21,954 nucleotides of DNA. Origin: Euprymna scolopes (taxonomy: Eukaryota; Mollusca; Cephalopoda; Sepiida; Sepiolidae). The number at the start of each line of letters is the position of its first letter. The first letter of the stretch is position 1. Below are positions 18,265-21,954 of the stretch, in pieces. Location of the stretch: assembly GCA_024364805.1 (NCBI GenBank), contig CM044500.1:81791287-81813240 (forward strand), written 5' to 3'. Below the pieces are notes generated by a model. It was given only the letters and a program-made list of their open reading frames with translations. It was not told the origin of the DNA and ran no database searches. The position numbers were made by a program, and so were the translations under genes.

Positions 18265-18708
18265 TACCTTTAAAACTCAAATTTATTCACAATGTATCAG
18301 AAATGAAGTTCTTAGGTCACGGTAAGTCCTTTGCAAAAACAGTGGCTGAATTTGCCATGGAGCCTTTAGTTTGATTCCTCTGTGCAAATGTTAATTCGGG
18401 TTTCCTTTAAGAAGGATCCATATTGTACATAGTGAAAACACGGTGTGAATGTTGGTGCCCAATACGGTATATTTTGGGACCTCGTGGTCTCCAGAAGAAA
18501 TAGGAATAAATTCCTATAATCAAATATATCATGCCAACCACAGTAGAATATCCTCATTGGTAGAATAAGTTCAGCAATTATGTTGTCTCTGTATTTAGAG
18601 AAATGTCCTTCGTTCACCCACTGTTTGGTGTCCAAGAAGGTAAAATCCTGGCACTCTAGACAGAGCGCTGCTGTTGTGAGTCTTCTATTTCCCATGTTCA
18701 TTCTCAGA
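18265..18708 (-). CDS. Unrecognised reading frame resembling a last exon with poly(A) signal
   Basis: On the minus strand a T-rich tract ending in CAG precedes 18708 and looks like a 3' splice site. Of the three frames after it, two close almost at once and one stays open to a stop near 18366. The open frame includes the segment TTAALCLECQDFTFL followed by QWVNEGHFSKYRDN, with a C-x2-C pair. The frame also reads upstream through the acceptor to a Met at 18761, so an unspliced start is possible. A hydrophobic helix-like stretch followed by a basic tail is readable in another frame of the same strand, so the true frame of the second half is uncertain. An AATAAA on the minus strand at 18287-18282 would suit the 3' end. 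I do not recognise the protein. It could be the end of a host membrane-protein gene, a pseudogene, or unrelated sequence next to the BEL/Pao element. Confidence 0.33.
18282..18287 (-). terminator. AATAAA polyadenylation signal candidate
   Basis: TTTATT on the plus strand reads AATAAA on the minus strand. It lies about 80 bases past the stop near 18366 and upstream of a GT-containing stretch. Its position suits the last-exon-like frame just described. The hexamer is common by chance in AT-rich DNA. Confidence 0.3.
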
Positions 18709-18719
18709 CTGAAAAAATA

Positions 18720-19030
18720 ATACATGAATACAAATTGGCACCAAAACAAGATTTGGCGCATTCAAATTAAACCAATGACAGACCGGCTTACAAAGCATGT
18801 AGGCGGCCAAAAACCAATATGGCCGTTGTACGTGGAAAATTTCTCACACACTGCCAAGGAGGAAAGGAAAAAGTAATGGATAATCATTACTTTTTTCCTA
18901 ATACAAGTTAATTACAACTTTAATTCAATAAATTTTTTAATATTAATATATGTGTGCCATTGTCTGTTGTCAATCTTCAGTATAAACTTCAACTTTTCAT
19001 GCATCCATACATTAGCTAATTTCCACTATA
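18720..19030. other. Unassigned DNA beside the BEL/Pao element
   Basis: The stretch 18760-18840 is richer in GC and holds ccaat motifs and ggcggccaaaaacc, which could be promoter-like. It might equally include part of the 3' LTR of the neighbouring retrotransposon, whose ends I cannot fix. Confidence 0.3.
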
Positions 19031-19039
19031 TGGACTGAC

Positions 19040-19490
19040 CTGAGGAGCCTCATCCTTACAATTAGAACAAAACTACTCCCCTAAGGTATCTTGATGATTA
19101 ACTCCTACGCAGCTAAAATGGTACCAGCTGTCACAAGAATCGCAGCATACCATTGGCGATTTTCCATCATTAGGAACAGAACAGGTTGGACAGAAAAAGG
19201 GACCTCCTTCTTCTATAAACTCAGTTGATGCAATATCATCATTACCCTTAATTTCCAAGAGCACAAAGTTTTTTAAGGAATGGACCTATTCACACCCATC
19301 CTAAAGAATAACCGTGGAATGAACATTATTGTTGTTTCCCGTAATTAATTTGATTATTTTACCAAGATTCCAGAATTGTCTGGTTTTGTTGGGAGTCTTA
19401 ATAAGTACTATCTCTCCAACAGATAACTTGGGGGCACAATTGCTCCCGATTTTGGCATCAACTTCTCTTAATGACAAAAGGTAATCATTA
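19040..19490 (-). pseudogene. BEL/Pao integrase C-terminal tail with PHD zinc finger
   Basis: The tail reads SVGEIVLIKTPNKTRQFWNL and matches the small barrel-like domain that ends BEL/Pao integrases. Beyond it, around 19050-19200, is a PHD-type finger: FCPTC, then VCCDSCDSWYHFSCVGV, and a further F-C-x2-C close by. The spacing C-x2-C, C-x2-C, x4, H-x2-C with W before the H is the C4HC3 signature of PHD fingers, which read methylated or unmodified histone H3 tails. A targeting role for the element is inference. The PHD could alternatively belong to a host exon next to the element, but it follows the integrase tail on the same strand with little spacing. Confidence 0.65.
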
Positions 19491-20760
19491 TGTCAGATAC
19501 GATTGAATTTTTCAACAAATTTATTCCTCATTTCGAGGGAATGTAACAAGGGAGTCTTATATGAGGAGTCAGGGCATAATTCAGCATCATAATTATTAAT
19601 AAGCAAATGAGGTTGATATCCCGTTTGAAGAAAATGATTCGGAGTTAAAATACTAAAGTCTTTGTTGGCAGAAACAATATAAGTGAGGGGTCTGTCATTT
19701 ATTGCCTTTTGCACATCAGAAAGTGCAGTCAGAAATTCAAATAATCCAACTTTCTTCTGCCCAACAGTTTCCTCAAACATTGTTTGACAGTTTTAATAAG
19801 TCTCTCCCAGGCTCCTCCCCTGCCAGGCAGAGTAAAGGGGAATTGTTTGATGGACGATGTGTATGGATTTAAATTGTTTCTTCAACTCGTCCGATTCGAG
19901 CACGTTCGATAACAATATTCCGGACGTAACAAAGGATTTTGCGTTATCAGAATATACATGCGTGAGGATACCAAATAAGTTGGTAAATCTTACAAAGGCC
20001 AGCATAAACGAGCGGGTGCTCATATCCGGCAATAATTCTAAGTGAATTGCACGCAAACTCATGCATGTAAAGAGCAATATGTACATTTTAACTTTTACCC
20101 CTTCAACTTTAATAGAAAATTGACCGGTGAAATCCACACCGACTTGTTTGAATGGGCGGACAAAGTTCACCCTATGAGCAGGTAATATCGACCCTGCAGG
20201 TGCCTTACAAGGCAGAGCATTTATTTTTTTACATATAGTGCAAGTACACACGAAGATTTTACGGCTTGTCTCCACTGAGGGATCCAAACTCCAGACAGCC
20301 TTAACTTACTGAGGGTTGAATTAACCCTCATGTGGCAACAGTTAAGATGAGCTTCCTTAATCGCCAGTTTTGATAAATAATGATATTTTCCCAACAAAAG
20401 GGGAAACTTGACCTCAAAGGGCAGAATATCAGAATTCTGTATCCTACCTCTGGTTCTAATTAACCCATCTTTATCAAGGAATAACCCTAAGGCAGTTATC
20501 CTAGGGGGAGGCACTTTCCCAGATGGTTGTTTCAAGTAACCTAATTCCTGAGGGAAAGCCTCCATTTGCATATTAGCAAATAGCAATAATTTGGCCCGAT
20601 TAAAATTGTCAGCACTACGGTGATGTAGCAAATCATAAAATTTCAACACTTTTTCTAAGATGCTGATTGCCTTAGATAAGCTAGAATACCTTGTAATATC
20701 CAACGGGAGGGTATTTTCAGAAGGATGTGTCCCCTGAGAGTACAAACAATACAATTTTTT
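19490..20760 (-). pseudogene. BEL/Pao integrase: zinc-binding segment and catalytic core
   Basis: The zinc-binding lead-in is seen around 20230-20430, where LAIKEAHLNCCHMRVNSTLS matches the H-H part of an H2C2 finger. The core follows with VGVDFTGQF, then LRAIHLELLPDMST and YSDNAKSF, the usual surroundings of the first two catalytic acidic residues in BEL/Pao integrases. Further along, AINDRPLTYI and LTPNHFL mark the later core. In an intact element the enzyme inserts the DNA copy into the genome. The copy is broken and is described only as a fossil. Confidence 0.82.
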
Positions 20761-20927
20761 CTATTAGTTTCGTTTAGACAAGGCAAGGGTAAGATTGGCC
20801 AAACAATGCCATCTCTATTGAGCCATTCTGGGCCATACATTCAGAAATTGAATAACTGGGAAAATTTAGAAGTATTGATGCCTCTAGTCAAAAGATCCAC
20901 CGGATTTTCCGATGAAGAAACATATTT

Positions 20928-21954
20928 TCATTTTGGTAGAACGCCAAATTTAATATTAATATCTTCTGAAAACTTTTTGATCTCTACGATCTTGTTTTCA
21001 ATGAATATATTTTTCTGGGATCCTTTACCGTTGAAGATCCACAAGAGGGCAACTTGGGAATCAGGCATCAGGAAAAAATTATCAATATTAAGGGGCCCCA
21101 GAGCATCTAAAACTTGAGGGGCTACCTTAAGAGCTAAAAACATAGTCAATAGTTCCCAAGTGGGAAGTGACTTCCCCTTAATTGGGGCCACTCTGGCCTT
21201 TGCGAATAACAGAGAACAATTCACTCCCTGTTTCGCATACAGGGTGAATCCGTATGCGTTTTTCGACGCATCACAGAAACAGATAAATTCGACAGACTGA
21301 TTTTCCGACAATACACACCTGGGAAATTCAAACTTCCCCAAGTCGTTTAAATCCTTGGCATGGGTTTGTCACAGCTTATTGAGTTCTTTGGGTATCCGCT
21401 CATCCCACGACAACTTGCTTTTCCAGATCGAACTAACAATGGCCTTCCCCTGTATCGTGACGGGGAGTAGCATAGACAAAGGGTCATACCCTCCTGATAT
21501 TTGTGAAATAATCCCCCGTTTGGTATTAACCTCGGGGTCCACTAAAGTGGGAGAAAGTCTGAATGTGTCCTGAACAGGATCATATAAGTAACCCAATACC
21601 TTCTCAAAGGCTGGGAAGGGAGAAGAAATAGTTTCATCCTCCAACATTTTTTCTTGTATCTCAGAACAGTTGGAATTGCAGGATCGTAAATCGAAGCCTG
21701 CCTCTAACAATCTGCTATGGACATTGTTATAAATAGCAAATAGGGACTCTGTCACAACTGGTGGTGACAAGATTATCCACATAAAAATTGTTGGAAATAG
21801 CATGTGATCCTGCATCCTTTGCATATTTTTCCACATGGAATTTTAAAATGAAGTTCAGAATGAAGGGGCTAGCATTGAACACAAATAGAATTGTTTTGTA
21901 TCTGTAAGTACATCATTTGTCACCTTTTTTAAGGAAAAAACAAAATCTGTTTTT
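20928..21954 (-). pseudogene. BEL/Pao reverse transcriptase (late part) and RNase H region
   Basis: The end of the reverse transcriptase palm is visible near the right edge, where SPFILN and then HVEKYAKDA correspond to the conserved SPF-L-N and HLEKY stretches of BEL/Pao enzymes. It is followed by the thumb-like segment with KVLGYLYDPVQDTF and the region with SWDERIPKEL. The RNase H-like part follows, with FICFCDASKNAYGFTLYA and later LPTWELLTMFLALK, the usual BEL/Pao arrangement. In a live element these parts copy RNA into DNA and remove the RNA template. This copy is a fossil fragment cut by the window edge. Confidence 0.8.

Larger units (their letters stand above)
19030..21954 (-). mobile_element. 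BEL/Pao LTR retrotransposon, broken, 3' part (runs off right edge)
   Basis: The minus strand holds, in BEL/Pao order, the later part of the reverse transcriptase, an RNase H-like region, an integrase zinc-binding segment, the integrase core, an integrase tail and a PHD finger. Gag, protease, the start of the reverse transcriptase and the 5' LTR would lie beyond 21954. The coding parts are spread over several frames with perhaps half a dozen breaks, so the copy is a fossil. The 3' LTR should lie below about 19030, but I could not define its ends. The family call rests on phrases typical of BEL/Pao polyproteins, such as KVLGYLYDP and VGVDFTGQF. Confidence 0.85.

Noticed and set aside
20725-21117. 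130-codon plus-strand open frame
   Set aside because: It lies opposite the RNase H-like region of the BEL/Pao element and is a shadow; the same holds for the plus-strand frames at 19857-20045 and 21355-21573.
1-21954. CRISPR arrays, bacterial operons or phage-type systems
   Set aside because: There are no regularly spaced repeats, no ribosome binding sites and no dense gene packing. Introns, LINEs, SINEs and LTR elements show a eukaryotic genome.

Overview
The window looks like nuclear DNA of an animal with a large, AT-rich, repeat-heavy genome. Long A/T homopolymers, (TA)n tracts, tRNA-headed SINEs, decayed CR1/Jockey-type LINEs, several fold-back elements and a BEL/Pao LTR retrotransposon leave very little room for genes. 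The LINE proteins and the tRNA-Arg-like SINE head fit a mollusc, with a cephalopod favoured. That assignment is inference from recalled repeat families, not a search result.

The one host gene I can name is easy to miss because its exon is only 69 bases long. It is the first coding exon of a myotrophin (MTPN/V-1) homologue on the minus strand at 17412-17480, followed by a consensus splice donor. Its 5' leader carries a (CAA)n tract, and two opposed CCAAT boxes lie 160-190 bases upstream of the ATG. Transcription runs toward lower coordinates and I find no second myotrophin exon, so everything from 17411 down to 1 is most simply the start of a first intron of at least 17.4 kb.

Layout. 1-1000: AT-rich DNA, (TA)n tracts and two related tRNA-headed SINE-like copies. 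1000-4600: mostly unassigned, with simple repeats and a 59-bp tandem duplication. 4660-4735: a tRNA-Arg-like SINE head. 5700-7550: at least five degenerate copies of one short dispersed repeat. 8170-8702: a 533-bp fold-back element with candidate 9-bp target duplications, next to a weak U2-snRNA-like segment. 9070-11290: a decayed LINE on the plus strand. 11756-12160: a 90-base palindrome abutting a MITE with perfect 34-bp terminal inverted repeats. 13255-15300: a second LINE of the same family on the minus strand. 15316-16208: a 49-base palindrome and a composite of fold-back copies with another element nested inside. 16605-17680: poly-T, then myotrophin exon 1, leader and promoter. 17875-17979: a 105-base hairpin. 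18265-18708: a minus-strand stretch resembling the last exon of another gene. 19030-21954: the 3' part of a broken BEL/Pao element on the minus strand, whose integrase is followed by a PHD zinc finger.

The main points of interest are the hidden myotrophin exon, two mutually exclusive RNA hairpins around its 5' splice site, the dense set of fold-back elements that would lie in its intron, and the PHD finger in the BEL/Pao element.
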